This document shows, piece after piece, positions 48,206 through 57,650 of a stretch of 64,000 nucleotides of DNA (within the stretch, counting starts at the first letter, position 1; the number at the start of each line of letters is the position of its first letter). Made by a program: the position numbers and the translations under genes. The stretch spans positions 2,976,001 to 3,040,000 of the forward strand of contig NZ_CP033831.1 in assembly GCF_003812745.1 (NCBI RefSeq), read 5' to 3'. A model generated the notes under the pieces. It made no database searches, was not told the DNA's origin, and worked only from the letters and a program-made list of their open reading frames with translations. The stretch is from Serratia sp. FDAARGOS_506 (lineage in GTDB: Bacteria; Pseudomonadota; Gammaproteobacteria; Enterobacterales; Enterobacteriaceae).

Positions 48206-49537
48206 ATGTCTACGCATATTGGCGAGCCGAATGACTCGTACTCAGAACAAATCCCGCTGGATGAGCGCCGTTATACCCGCCTCGGATGGCTGGCGCTGGG
48301 TGTAGGTGTGTTCGGTTTCTTGGCCTGGGCGGCGTTTGCGCCTCTGGACAAAGGGGTGGCGTCGCCGGGATCGGTAACCGTTTCCGGCAACCGTAAAACG
48401 GTGCAGGCGCCGGCCAGTGGCATCATCAAAAATATCGTGGTGAAAGACGGCGACAAGGTGAAAGCCGGCGAAGTTCTGGTGCAGTTGAGCCAGGTGCAGG
48501 CACAGGCACAGGTCGATTCGCTGCGCGATCAGTATTACACCACGCTGGCGACCGAAGGGCGCTTGCTGGCTGAACGGGATGGTCTGAGCAAGGTCACTTT
48601 TTCCCCTGTTTTCGCTCAGGTTAAGGATCAGCCGCGTGTCGCGGAGATCATTGCGCTGCAGACGCAGCTGTTCGCCTCCCGTCGCCAAGGGCTGCAGAGT
48701 GAAATTGACGGTTATAAGCAGTCGATGGACGGGATCCGTTTCCAGTTGAAAGGCCTGCAGGACTCACGCGCCAACAAACAGATCCAACTCTCCAGCCTGC
48801 GTGAGCAGATGAATAGCATGAAACAGCTGGCGGCGGACGGTTACCTGCCGCGCAACCGCTACCTGGAAATACAGCGCCAGTTCGCCGAGGTGAACAGCAG
48901 CATCGATGAGACCGTCGGGCGGATTGGCCAGCTGCAGAAGCAGCTGCAGGAGTCTCAGCAACGTATCGATCAGCGCTTCGCCGACTATCAGCGCGAAGTC
49001 AGAACGCAACTGGCGCAAACCCAAATGGACGCCAGCGAGTTCCGCAACAAACTGCAAATGGCCGATTTCGATCTGGGCAACACCGCCATCACTTCACCGG
49101 TGGACGGCACCGTGGTCGGATTGAATATCTTCACTCAGGGGGGCGTCGTGGGAGCGGGTGACCACCTGATGGACGTGGTACCCAGCCAGGCGACATTGGT
49201 GGTGGATTCTCGCCTCAAAGTTGACCTGATCGATAAGGTGTACAACGGGTTGCCGGTGGATCTGATGTTTACCGCCTTCAACCAAAACAAAACCCCGAAA
49301 ATTCCGGGAACGGTCACGCTGGTTTCCGCCGACCGTCTGGTCGACAAGACCAATGGTGAACCTTACTACCAGATGCAGGTCACGGTCTCGCCAGAGGGCA
49401 TGAAAATGCTCAGCGGTGAGGACATCAAGCCGGGGATGCCGGTGGAGGTGTTCGTGAAAACGGGGTCGCGCTCGCTGCTGAGCTATCTGTTTAAACCTAT
49501 TTTGGATCGCGCTCATACTTCATTAACCGAGGAATAA
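48206..49537 (+). CDS. lipC: Type I secretion membrane-fusion protein LipC
   Basis: HlyD/PrtE-family adaptor of 443 residues, as S. marcescens LipC. One N-terminal helix (LGWLALGVGVFGFLAWAAFAPL, about 28-49), then the split lipoyl domain (VQAPASGIIKNIVVKDGDKVKAGEVL and, after the hairpin, NTAITSPVDGTVVGLNIFTQGGVV), a long coiled-coil hairpin (about 160-300) and the beta-barrel end. AAAGGAG five bases before ATG 48206 fixes the start; 17 upstream codons in frame are ignored. It bridges LipB to LipD in the periplasm. Confidence 0.95.
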   Translation: MSTHIGEPNDSYSEQIPLDERRYTRLGWLALGVGVFGFLAWAAFAPLDKGVASPGSVTVSGNRKTVQAPASGIIKNIVVKDGDKVKAGEVLVQLSQVQAQAQVDSLRDQYYTTLATEGRLLAERDGLSKVTFSPVFAQVKDQPRVAEIIALQTQLFASRRQGLQSEIDGYKQSMDGIRFQLKGLQDSRANKQIQLSSLREQMNSMKQLAADGYLPRNRYLEIQRQFAEVNSSIDETVGRIGQLQKQLQESQQRIDQRFADYQREVRTQLAQTQMDASEFRNKLQMADFDLGNTAITSPVDGTVVGLNIFTQGGVVGAGDHLMDVVPSQATLVVDSRLKVDLIDKVYNGLPVDLMFTAFNQNKTPKIPGTVTLVSADRLVDKTNGEPYYQMQVTVSPEGMKMLSGEDIKPGMPVEVFVKTGSRSLLSYLFKPILDRAHTSLTEE

Positions 49538-49539
49538 TT

Positions 49540-50916
49540 TTGATTCATTCAAAACGACAGGCTGCCGGTCTGGTTATCGGCACCCTTTTGTTTGCGATGT
49601 CTGCGCCGGTTTATTCGATAGGGATTTTAGACGCATATTCGCTGGCATTAGAAAAGGACCCGACCTTCCGGGCGGCTATAAAAGAAAAAGAAGCGGGAGA
49701 TGAGAACGAAAATATCGGCAGGGCGGGGCTGCTGCCGAAGGTATCGCTGAACTACCAGAATTCGCCGCGTAACTGGCAAACACAGAAATACCCGCAAAGC
49801 GATTTCTTTGGCAATATTACGGAAGCGACGCGGCGGCAGCAGTACCGCAGTTACTCCAGCTCGGTGACGTTGACGCAGCCGCTGTTCGATTATGAGGCCT
49901 ATGCGCGTTACAAAGGCGGTGTGGCGCAGACGATGATGTCGGACGAACGCTATCGCGGCAAACTGCTCGACCTGGCGGTAAGGGTGATCAGCGCCTATGT
50001 CGAAGTGGCCTATTCCAAAGATCAAATCGCCCTGGCCGAGGCGCAAAAAGCGGCCTATAAAGAGCAGCTGGCGTTGAACGATCGGCTGATGAGCGCGGGT
50101 GAGGGGACGTTGACCGACGTATCTGAAACGCAGGCGCGCTACAGCCTGGCCGAAGCTCAGGTGATCGAGGCACGCGATGCGCTGGATGCCGCGCAGCGCG
50201 AGCTGGAGGTGATCATCGGCGTACCGTTGAATCAACTGGATGAGCTGCAGGTCTTACGGCCGGGCAAGTTCCAGGTGGCGCCACTGATCCCGTCGAAGTT
50301 CGAAGAGTGGCAAAAGATCGCCCTGGAGAATAACCCGGTGCTGGCCGCCTCGCGCCACGGCGTCGATGCGGCAAAATACGAGGTAGAGAGAAATCGCGCC
50401 GGCTTTATGCCGAGTGTGCAACTCTATGCTTCGCACTCGGAGAACGATTCCAGCAGCGACAACACGGTTAACCAGAAATACCGCACCGACAGCATCGGGG
50501 TGCAGGTGAGTTTACCGATTTACTCCGGCGGCGGCGTGGCGGCCTCAACTCGGCAGGCGGCGGCGCGCTACGGCCAGGCGATGGCTGAAATGGATACGCA
50601 AGTGGGCTCGACGCTGAACGATCTGCGCAAGCAGTTCAATCTGTGCATCAGCAGTCGCGCCAAACTGGCGGCCTACGAGCTGGCGGTGAAGTCGGCAACC
50701 ACGCAGGTGACGGCGACCCGGCAGAGCGTATTGGCGGGGCAGCGCGTTAACGTCGATGTGCTCAACGCCGAACAGCAGCTCTATAGCGCCCAGCGAGATC
50801 TGGCTTCTGCCAAGTACACCTACATCAAGTCCTGGATTACCCTGCTGAGCGACTCCGGCACGCTAGACGAGAAGGATGTGCTGCGCGTGGCGCAGTATTT
50901 TGCCGCAGGCCATTGA
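49540..50916 (+). CDS. lipD: Type I secretion outer-membrane channel LipD (TolC family)
   Basis: TolC-like trimeric outer-membrane protein of 458 residues. A TTG start gives a plausible signal peptide (MIHSKRQAAGLVIGTLLFAMSAPVYS, cleaved before IGILDAYSLAL); GAGGAA lies about six bases upstream, and the next ATG (49597) would destroy the signal. Two OEP repeats are seen: GILDAYSLALEKDPTFRAAIKEKEAG and NNPVLAASRHGVDAAKYEVERNRAGFMP, plus QVSLPIYSGGGVAASTRQAAARYGQA. It starts two bases after lipC. A terminator follows. Confidence 0.93.
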   Translation: MIHSKRQAAGLVIGTLLFAMSAPVYSIGILDAYSLALEKDPTFRAAIKEKEAGDENENIGRAGLLPKVSLNYQNSPRNWQTQKYPQSDFFGNITEATRRQQYRSYSSSVTLTQPLFDYEAYARYKGGVAQTMMSDERYRGKLLDLAVRVISAYVEVAYSKDQIALAEAQKAAYKEQLALNDRLMSAGEGTLTDVSETQARYSLAEAQVIEARDALDAAQRELEVIIGVPLNQLDELQVLRPGKFQVAPLIPSKFEEWQKIALENNPVLAASRHGVDAAKYEVERNRAGFMPSVQLYASHSENDSSSDNTVNQKYRTDSIGVQVSLPIYSGGGVAASTRQAAARYGQAMAEMDTQVGSTLNDLRKQFNLCISSRAKLAAYELAVKSATTQVTATRQSVLAGQRVNVDVLNAEQQLYSAQRDLASAKYTYIKSWITLLSDSGTLDEKDVLRVAQYFAAGH

Positions 50917-50961
50917 CCAATATTTCAGCGAACAGTTCTGCCTACCCTAAGTATAAATCTG

Positions 50962-50990
50962 AAAGAGCAGCTCAATGCTGCTCTTTTTTG
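50962..50990 (+). terminator. Rho-independent terminator of lipBCD
   Basis: AAAGAGCAGC (50962-50971) pairs with GCTGCTCTTT (50977-50986) around TCAAT, followed by TTT. Confidence 0.9.
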
Positions 50991-51177
50991 TGTTTATACG
51001 TTATGTTAACGCTTGATTGGCGAGGTGAGATAAAAATAGCTTCTCTGCCTGATATAAGCCTTATGAGGTCAGATGTGGTGATGTGTTAACACGCTTTATC
51101 GCCGCTGGTATGCGATGTTTGCCTGGTGACAAACATCGTAGTAGCGACCATTAATGGCAACAAGTGGACGCATACAT
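50991..51177. other. Upstream region of the manC operon with repeats
   Basis: Non-coding. CGATGTTTG (51113-51121) and CAAACATCG (51130-51138) form a perfect nine-pair stem with an eight-base loop. A 25-base sequence at 51048-51072 is repeated imperfectly at 51323-51347, on the other side of the ops element. No convincing promoter hexamers were found, though one must precede ops. Confidence 0.45.
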
Positions 51178-51214
51178 CAGTGATTGGTAACTGTAAGCCA
51201 AGGGCGGTAGCGTT
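51178..51214 (+). promoter_or_regulatory. JUMPstart sequence with ops element (second)
   Basis: ops core GGCGGTAGCGTT is at 51203-51214, preceded by TGGTAACTGTAAGCCAAG, a good JUMPstart match. It lies 306 bases before manC in a long leader, predicting RfaH control of manC-manB-wcaJ, separate from the wza transcript. Confidence 0.92.
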
Positions 51215-51520
51215 TTGTTTTTTTAATTAATTGATCTCTATGGCTTTTTTCGATTTTCTATTGTCAGTACCAGGGCCTCACTCTGAGGGCTGGAGCCATG
51301 TTGTATAATAGTAAGTCACGTTCCTGATATTAACTTTATGACCTCAGGTCATTCTTATTATTGGTTTGAAAAATCTTACCAGTCATTTGCAAGCTTTTGA
51401 GAATTGTCACATTAATAATTTTAAAAATTATTTTCGAATGCACTTATTTCTCTATTTATTATCAAAAATTACAGTTTTTAAAGTTCATTTTGAAATAGCA
51501 GATTAGCGAAGGGTTAAATT
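51215..51520. other. Long leader between ops and manC
   Basis: About 305 bases, AT-rich near the gene. ATGACCTCAGGTCAT (51338-51352) is a perfect 7+1+7 palindrome overlapping the second copy of the direct repeat (51323-51347). Nothing else recognisable; no open frame worth calling. Confidence 0.5.
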
Positions 51521-52945
51521 ATGTCCAAGATAGTTCCGGTAATTATGGCCGGAGGAACGGGTAGCCGCTTATGGCCTTTGTCTAGAGAATCTTTTCCTAA
51601 ACAATTCCTGTCGATTGACGATAGTGGTTTAAGTCTGTTGCAGCAGACGTTAGTGCGCTTGGAGAACGCTTCCAATCTAGAGATTGCGGCACCTTTAGTG
51701 ATATGTAACGAAGAGCACCGTTTTTTGGTCGCAGAACAGTTGCGTGAGATCGGCCAACTGGGGACAAATATAATTTTGGAACCTATGGGGAGGAATACTG
51801 CACCAGCTGTGGCTTTGGCGGCTCATCTGGCGGCAGAAGAAGCCTTTGACGGTATGCTTTTGGTATTGGCTGCCGATCATTTGATCACGAAAGTGAGCGA
51901 TTTTCATGAGGCAATCAATACGGCTACTCAGTTTGCCACAGAAGATCGGCTGGTGACGTTTGGTATTATCCCTCAGCATCCAGAGACGGGGTATGGGTAT
52001 ATTAGACGTGGCGACAGCCTCTCTAGGGAGTGCTTCAAAGTTGATGCCTTTGTTGAGAAGCCTTGTCTGGAAAAAGCAAAAGAATATATCGCTTCCGGCG
52101 ATTATAGCTGGAACAGCGGTATGTTTATGTTCAAGACGGAGAAATTTCTCAGCGAGCTGGAAAAATTTAGCCCAGAGATTTACCAAACGACTAAAAAATC
52201 AGTCATGGAGAGCCAACGCGATATGAATTTCATTCGCGTGGAGCAAGAAACCTTCCAATGTTGCCCGAGTGACTCCATTGACTATGCCGTGATGGAAAAA
52301 ACCCAGGATGCCGTTGTGATCCCGATCGATGCAGGATGGAGTGATGTCGGATCGTGGTCGTCATTGTGGGATGTGTCTGCAAAGGACCATTCGGGAAATG
52401 TGAATGTTGGGGAGGTTATCTCCATTGATTCAAATAACAATTACATATCTTCTGACTCTGCTCTGGTGGCTACGATAGGGTTGCATGACATGGTTGTTGT
52501 TACGACCAGCGATGCCGTGCTTATTGCCACCAAAGATAAGGTTCAAGAGGTGAAGAAAATCGTCGAGGAACTGAAAAAGCGCAATCTTCATCATTTCCGT
52601 CATCATTCGGCCTCCTACCGGCCCTGGGGCAAGATCTGCGATATTGATAGCGGCACGCATTTCCAAGTGAAGAAGATCATTGTTCGGCCAGGGGAAGGAC
52701 TGTCTGTGCAACGACATCTTCACCGTGCTGAGCATTGGGTCGTCGTGAGTGGGGCGGCAAAAGTCAATGTTGATGATAAAGAATTCATCTTATCAGAAAA
52801 CCAGTCTACCTTTATCCCCGCTGGTAGTGTTCACACGTTGGAGAATCCAGGAAAAATCGATTTGGAAATAATTGAGGTCAGATCGGGGCATTATCTGGAA
52901 GAAGATGATATTGAGCGTTTGCAAGATCGATATGGCAGAGTTTAA
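51521..52945 (+). CDS. manC: Mannose-1-phosphate guanylyltransferase ManC (CpsB)
   Basis: Makes GDP-mannose from GTP and mannose-1-phosphate; long type with a C-terminal mannose-6-phosphate isomerase-like cupin. It has 474 residues. The nucleotidyltransferase signature [21 protein letters not shown] is at the N-terminus, with [15 protein letters not shown] and FVEKP; the cupin has [49 protein letters not shown] precedes the ATG. First gene after the second ops; manB follows after a 14-base gap. Confidence 0.95.
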   Translation: MSKIVPVIMAGGTGSRLWPLSRESFPKQFLSIDDSGLSLLQQTLVRLENASNLEIAAPLVICNEEHRFLVAEQLREIGQLGTNIILEPMGRNTAPAVALAAHLAAEEAFDGMLLVLAADHLITKVSDFHEAINTATQFATEDRLVTFGIIPQHPETGYGYIRRGDSLSRECFKVDAFVEKPCLEKAKEYIASGDYSWNSGMFMFKTEKFLSELEKFSPEIYQTTKKSVMESQRDMNFIRVEQETFQCCPSDSIDYAVMEKTQDAVVIPIDAGWSDVGSWSSLWDVSAKDHSGNVNVGEVISIDSNNNYISSDSALVATIGLHDMVVVTTSDAVLIATKDKVQEVKKIVEELKKRNLHHFRHHSASYRPWGKICDIDSGTHFQVKKIIVRPGEGLSVQRHLHRAEHWVVVSGAAKVNVDDKEFILSENQSTFIPAGSVHTLENPGKIDLEIIEVRSGHYLEEDDIERLQDRYGRV

Positions 52946-52959
52946 GAAAGGGTTTGGCA

Positions 52960-54327
52960 ATGCAAAAGTTAACGTGTTTTAAAGCTTATGACATTCGGGG
53001 AAAACTGGGCGAAGAGCTGAATGAGGACATTGCGTACCGTATCGGGCGAGCCTACGGTGAGTTTTTGAAGCCTAAGAATATCGTGTTGGGCAGCGATGTG
53101 CGGTTAACCAGTGAAAACCTGAAACTGGCTCTGGCGAAAGGTTTACAGGATGCAGGCACCGACGTTATCGACATCGGTTTAACCGGGACTGAAGAAATTT
53201 ATTTCGCCACAACCTATTTAAAAACTGATGGTGGCGTGGAAGTCACCGCCAGCCATAACCCTATCGATTACAACGGCATGAAGTTGGTGCGCGAAGGCTC
53301 TCGCCCGATTAGCGGCGATACCGGGTTACGGGCAATCCAAGAACTGGCGGAGAAAAACCAATTTCAGATGCCGACGGCAACGCGCGGTAACTATGTTCGC
53401 CAGGACGTATTAGGGGCTTATGTAGAACATATTCTGTCCTACGTCGACGTGAAAAATTTCAAACCGTTGAAGCTGGTGATCAACTCGGGCAACGGCGCGG
53501 CGGGGCATGTGATCGATGCTATTGAAGTGAAACTGAAGGCGTGGGGCGTGCCGCTAGAGTTTATCAAGGTGCATCACCAGCCGGACGGCACTTTCCCTAA
53601 TGGTATTCCTAACCCATTGCTGCCTGAGTGTCGTGCGGATACCGCCGATGCGGTGCGTGAGCATGGCGCTGATATGGGCATTGCGTTCGACGGCGATTTC
53701 GATCGCTGCTTCCTGTTCGATGAAAAAGGCGATTTCATTGAGGGCTATTATATCGTTGGCCTGCTGGCGGAGGCCTTCTTGCAGAAACAGCCGGGCGCGA
53801 AGATCATCCACGATCCACGTCTGAGTTGGAACACCATTGATGTGGTCACCGATGCCGGGGGCGTACCTGTGATGTCGAAAACCGGCCATGCTTTCATTAA
53901 GGAACGCATGCGTGCGGAAGATGCCATTTATGGCGGAGAAATGAGCGCCCACCACTATTTCCGTGATTTTGCTTATTGCGACAGTGGCATGATCCCGTGG
54001 CTGCTGGTCGCTGAACTGGTCAGTGTGAAGGGAGAAACTCTGGGGCAGTTGGTGCAGGATCGCATTGCCGCCTACCCGTCCTCCGGTGAGATCAATATCA
54101 AGTTATCGAACCCAGAGAGTTCGATTGAAGGTGTTAAAAACTACTATGTTTCGAAAGCAAGTTCGGTTGATTATACCGATGGCATAAGCGTTGAGTTCCC
54201 AGAGTGGCGTTTCAACCTTCGCTCATCAAATACAGAACCTGTAGTTCGACTTAATGTAGAGTCTAGAAATAATAAAAAATTGATGGAAGAAAAGGTTAAG
54301 GAAATTCTGAATCTGTTGAGTTTATAA
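52960..54327 (+). CDS. manB: Phosphomannomutase ManB (CpsG)
   Basis: Converts mannose-6-phosphate to mannose-1-phosphate for ManC. It has 455 residues, matching E. coli CpsG. The phosphoserine loop is VEVTASHNP with Ser98, the metal-binding loop is FDGDFDRCF and the sugar loop is [10 protein letters not shown]; the C-terminal phosphate-binding loop is [17 protein letters not shown] 52960 is preferred over a TTG two codons earlier; AAGAAAGGG is upstream. Second gene of manC-manB-wcaJ. Confidence 0.95.
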   Translation: MQKLTCFKAYDIRGKLGEELNEDIAYRIGRAYGEFLKPKNIVLGSDVRLTSENLKLALAKGLQDAGTDVIDIGLTGTEEIYFATTYLKTDGGVEVTASHNPIDYNGMKLVREGSRPISGDTGLRAIQELAEKNQFQMPTATRGNYVRQDVLGAYVEHILSYVDVKNFKPLKLVINSGNGAAGHVIDAIEVKLKAWGVPLEFIKVHHQPDGTFPNGIPNPLLPECRADTADAVREHGADMGIAFDGDFDRCFLFDEKGDFIEGYYIVGLLAEAFLQKQPGAKIIHDPRLSWNTIDVVTDAGGVPVMSKTGHAFIKERMRAEDAIYGGEMSAHHYFRDFAYCDSGMIPWLLVAELVSVKGETLGQLVQDRIAAYPSSGEINIKLSNPESSIEGVKNYYVSKASSVDYTDGISVEFPEWRFNLRSSNTEPVVRLNVESRNNKKLMEEKVKEILNLLSL

Positions 54328-54395
54328 TTTAAAGGGTGCGCATTTATTTTTCTTATAGAAGTAATTGCGTACTCATTTATAAGAGTGCTTTTATT

Positions 54396-55793
54396 ATGAA
54401 AATACAACATCAGCGGGCGCATTCCAAAGCAAATGCATCTCTCATATCTATGGTTCAGCGTTTTTCTGATATCTCTATTATTTTCTTTGGCGGGTTTGTT
54501 GCAAGTAAAATAAATGGTTTTAACTTTAACTATGAGAGCATTCTGGTTGCACTCATAGCTTTAGTCGCATTTCAAATGATTGGTGGTATAACTGATTTTT
54601 ATCGCTCTTGGCGTGGGGGGAAGTTCTCATCAGAGCTTCGACTTATACTTAAAAATTGGACGTTAAGCATAATCGTTACTGCCGGTATAACTTCGTTCAT
54701 GCCGAGTTCCAGTTTTACATTTGAAGTATTTTTATACTGGTATCTATCAGTATGTCTAGGGTTCACGTTCTGTCGCTCTGCAATCCGTTTTTTGGTGGGG
54801 ACAATTAGAAATCTGGGATACAACAACCGAAAGGTAGCCGTTGCGGGTTCGATGCCTATCGGTGTAAGACTGCTGAAAAATTTTAAAGAAGAACCTTGGT
54901 TAGGATTTATCGTTGAAGGTATATACGACGATGTACCAAGTCACAATGATAATGAAATAAAGTATTGTGGTGACTTGGATAAGTTAGTCGAGGATGCACG
55001 CCAAGGACGACTTGATTATGTGTATATCGCGATGAAAATGAGCGAAGAGCATAAGTTCAAGAGGATACTGGGGCAGTTAACGGACACAACTTGTTCTGTC
55101 ATGTTTATCCCTGATGTATTTACGTTCAATATCTTGCAGTCAAGAACTGAAGAGGTAAATGGAGTTCCCGTCGTTCCTTTGTTCGATACTCCATTAAATG
55201 GTATAAATAAAGTTTTTAAAAGAGCTGAAGATATTATTTTGTCAATGCTGATATTGATATTTATCTCGCCGGTACTTGCTTTGATCGCGTTCGCTGTTAA
55301 ATTTACATCTCAAGGGCCAGTTATATTTCGTCAAACACGCTACGGTATGGATGGCAAGCCCATCATGGTTTGGAAATTCAGATCTATGACTGTTATGGAA
55401 AATAATGATGTAGTCATCCAGGCAAAGAAAGGTGATGCCAGGGTGACCAAGGTCGGTGCGTTTTTGCGACGAACCTCTTTGGATGAGTTGCCGCAGTTTT
55501 TCAATGTTCTTATTGGCGGGATGTCGATCGTTGGGCCTAGGCCGCATGCTGTGGCACACAATGAACAATATAGAAATCTTATCGAAGGTTATATGCTCCG
55601 ACACAAAGTCAAACCAGGAATTACAGGTTGGGCTCAAATTAATGGGTGGCGGGGAGAAACAGACACCTTGGATAAGATGCAAAAACGAGTCGAATATGAT
55701 CTTGAGTATATTCGTGACTGGAGTATTTGGCTCGATCTAAAAATAATTTTCCTCACAGTATTTAAAGGGTTTATACACAAATCCGCGTATTAA
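54396..55793 (+). CDS. wcaJ: Undecaprenyl-phosphate glucose phosphotransferase WcaJ
   Basis: Initiates capsule repeat units by transferring glucose-1-phosphate to undecaprenyl phosphate. It has 465 residues (E. coli WcaJ 464): four N-terminal helices, a CoA-binding-like cytosolic domain (NRKVAVAGSMPIGVRLLKNF), a re-entrant membrane helix (DIILSMLILIFISPVLALIAFAVK) and the catalytic polyprenyl-glycosyl-transferase domain with VWKFRSM, RRTSLDELPQFFNVL, MSIVGPRPHA and KPGITGWAQINGWRG. The glucose preference rests on WcaJ likeness; a WbaP-type galactose preference is possible. It completes the capsule pathway although separated from the other capsule genes by slaA-lipBCD. Confidence 0.88.
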   Translation: MKIQHQRAHSKANASLISMVQRFSDISIIFFGGFVASKINGFNFNYESILVALIALVAFQMIGGITDFYRSWRGGKFSSELRLILKNWTLSIIVTAGITSFMPSSSFTFEVFLYWYLSVCLGFTFCRSAIRFLVGTIRNLGYNNRKVAVAGSMPIGVRLLKNFKEEPWLGFIVEGIYDDVPSHNDNEIKYCGDLDKLVEDARQGRLDYVYIAMKMSEEHKFKRILGQLTDTTCSVMFIPDVFTFNILQSRTEEVNGVPVVPLFDTPLNGINKVFKRAEDIILSMLILIFISPVLALIAFAVKFTSQGPVIFRQTRYGMDGKPIMVWKFRSMTVMENNDVVIQAKKGDARVTKVGAFLRRTSLDELPQFFNVLIGGMSIVGPRPHAVAHNEQYRNLIEGYMLRHKVKPGITGWAQINGWRGETDTLDKMQKRVEYDLEYIRDWSIWLDLKIIFLTVFKGFIHKSAY

Positions 55794-56149
55794 CGGATAC
55801 TTGTCAGAACACGAGTGTCTCTTTGAAGGTGGCTGTATTGCAGCCACCGCTTGCATAGGTTGTTCTGTGTCACCCTACCTACGATGGGGTGCGCCTTAGT
55901 TTTTTCCTCGCAATAGAACCCACTTTTCCCTCCCTATCCTGATCCTGCGTTTCTCGTGACGCCCCGTTCGGTGCGTGAACCGCATAAAATAGTTACGCTA
56001 TCCTGGCTAGGCCGGTCTTTCTCCGCTACTGGTAGCCTAAAGGCTATGATTAAACCAGATGTATTCTGATGTTTATCACCACGTATCCCGTTAGAATGAG
56101 CATCTATCTAACTTAAGGGCCGTATTTTAGCGTAAATAAAGGAGCTTGC
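55794..56149. other. Gap between wcaJ and galE
   Basis: 356 bases. GGTGGCTG (55828-55835) pairs with CAGCCACC (55841-55848), a hairpin about 35 bases after wcaJ without a U-run, probably a weak terminator. TAGAAT at 56092-56097 may be the galE -10, with no clear -35. AAAGGAG precedes galE. No gene seen. Confidence 0.45.
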
Positions 56150-57163
56150 ATGACAACCCTAGTCACCGGCGGTGCCGGTTACATCGGATCCCACACCGTT
56201 TTATCCCTGTTAGAACGCGGCGAAGACGTGGTCGTGTTGGACAACCTGTCTAACTCTTCTGCTGAGTCGTTACGTCGTGTGGAAAAGCTGACGGGCAAAG
56301 CTGCCGTGTTCTATCAGGGCGATATTCTGGATGCTGAGTGTCTGCAGCGTATCTTCGAGGCGCATGACATCACTGCCGTGATCCACTTCGCCGGCCTCAA
56401 GGCTGTCGGGGAGTCAACGCGCAAACCGCTTGAGTATTATCAGAATAACGTCACCGGTACGCTGGTCCTGTTGGATGCTATGCGCCGTGCCGGCGTACAT
56501 GATTTCATCTTCAGTTCCTCCGCCACTGTCTATGGGGCCAATTCGCCGGTGCCTTATGTTGAGACGACACCGATCGGCGGCACGACCAGCCCTTATGGCA
56601 CGTCTAAGCTGATGGTGGAACAGATTCTGCAAGATTTCGCTAAGGCAGAACCGCAATTCTCGATTATTGCCTTGCGTTACTTTAACCCGGTGGGTGCCCA
56701 TGAATCGGGTTTGATCGGTGAAGATCCTAACGGTATTCCCAATAACCTGTTGCCTTACATCTCGCAGGTGGCTATCGGCAAGCTGGAGAAGTTGGGTATT
56801 TTCGGCGGTGACTATCCAACGAAAGACGGCACGGGAGAGCGTGATTACATTCACGTCATGGATTTGGCCGAGGGCCATCTGAAAGCGATGGACCATCTGG
56901 CGAAGATCAACGGATTTAAAGCTTATAACCTGGGGGCCGGTGTAGGGCATTCGGTGCTGGCGATGGTTCAGGCATTTGAAAAAGCGTCCGGCGTAACGAT
57001 CCCTTACCAAATACTGCCTCGCCGCGACGGCGATCTGCCTGCTTTCTGGGCGAACGCGGATCTGGCATACCAAGAGCTTGGGTGGAAAGTTCGTCGGGGT
57101 ATCGATGACATGATGCGCGACACCTGGAACTGGCAGAAAAAAAATCCGCAAGGGTATAAGTAA
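56150..57163 (+). CDS. galE: UDP-glucose 4-epimerase
   Basis: Interconverts UDP-glucose and UDP-galactose. It has 337 residues of the extended SDR family: NAD loop [12 protein letters not shown], the catalytic Ser-Tyr-Lys set in FSSSATVYG and [14 protein letters not shown], and the C-terminal [29 protein letters not shown] just before the ATG is an excellent ribosome site. It supplies UDP-Galp to the D-galactan type O-antigen genes downstream (Glf and WbbM). Own terminator, so probably its own transcript. Confidence 0.96.
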   Translation: MTTLVTGGAGYIGSHTVLSLLERGEDVVVLDNLSNSSAESLRRVEKLTGKAAVFYQGDILDAECLQRIFEAHDITAVIHFAGLKAVGESTRKPLEYYQNNVTGTLVLLDAMRRAGVHDFIFSSSATVYGANSPVPYVETTPIGGTTSPYGTSKLMVEQILQDFAKAEPQFSIIALRYFNPVGAHESGLIGEDPNGIPNNLLPYISQVAIGKLEKLGIFGGDYPTKDGTGERDYIHVMDLAEGHLKAMDHLAKINGFKAYNLGAGVGHSVLAMVQAFEKASGVTIPYQILPRRDGDLPAFWANADLAYQELGWKVRRGIDDMMRDTWNWQKKNPQGYK

Positions 57164-57189
57164 GAATACTGATATAAAGTTAAACAATG

Positions 57190-57218
57190 AAAAGCCCACA
57201 TCAAGCTGTGGGCTTTTT
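57190..57218 (+). terminator. Rho-independent terminator of galE
   Basis: AAAAGCCCACA (57190-57200) pairs perfectly with TGTGGGCTTTT (57207-57217) around TCAAGC, followed by T. Confidence 0.92.
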
Positions 57219-57650
57219 CGTTGTTATCTGTGGCGAAAGAGGGAAACGCAGCTTTAGTAATTAGCAATCATTCTCAATAACTTGATGTTTTTGTTAGCGT
57301 GCTAATTATATTTTTCCTTTTGTGGTCCCCTCCAACCCTGCAGGCGCAAAAAGTGCCAAGGGCCAGAAGACTCTTAGGGTTAGTGAGAAAGCGGGCGTGA
57401 TTTTGCTTTTTTTATTGTTATTCAATGCATTGAGATTTTTCTTGGTGACTGGCGGTTACTGCGTAGACAAATGAAGTTTTGTCTATGTGGCGTTAATGTA
57501 TTAACTTCCCACATGGGTGTATAATTCAGCCCGAAGAAAATAGAGGCCCCTTGGTTGCATAGCAGAGGGCGGTGATAACGTTGAGTGTTATCGCGATAAT
57601 TTTGACATGTTGCATTAATGAAACTGAAGTCGTTGGGAGCCCCCACAGAT
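57219..57650. other. Leader region of the downstream galU
   Basis: About 430 bases with two hairpin-forming inverted repeats: TAGACAAA/TTTGTCTA (57464-57485) and GATAAC/GTTATC (57574-57592). AGGGCGGTGATAACG at 57567-57581 starts like ops but diverges after GGCGGT. TTGACA at 57602-57607 has no -10 partner. No gene seen. Confidence 0.4.

Noticed and set aside
57567-57581. ops-like AGGGCGGTGATAACG before the second galU
   Set aside because: Only the GGCGGT start matches; the TAGCGTG part needed by RfaH is absent and there is no JUMPstart context.
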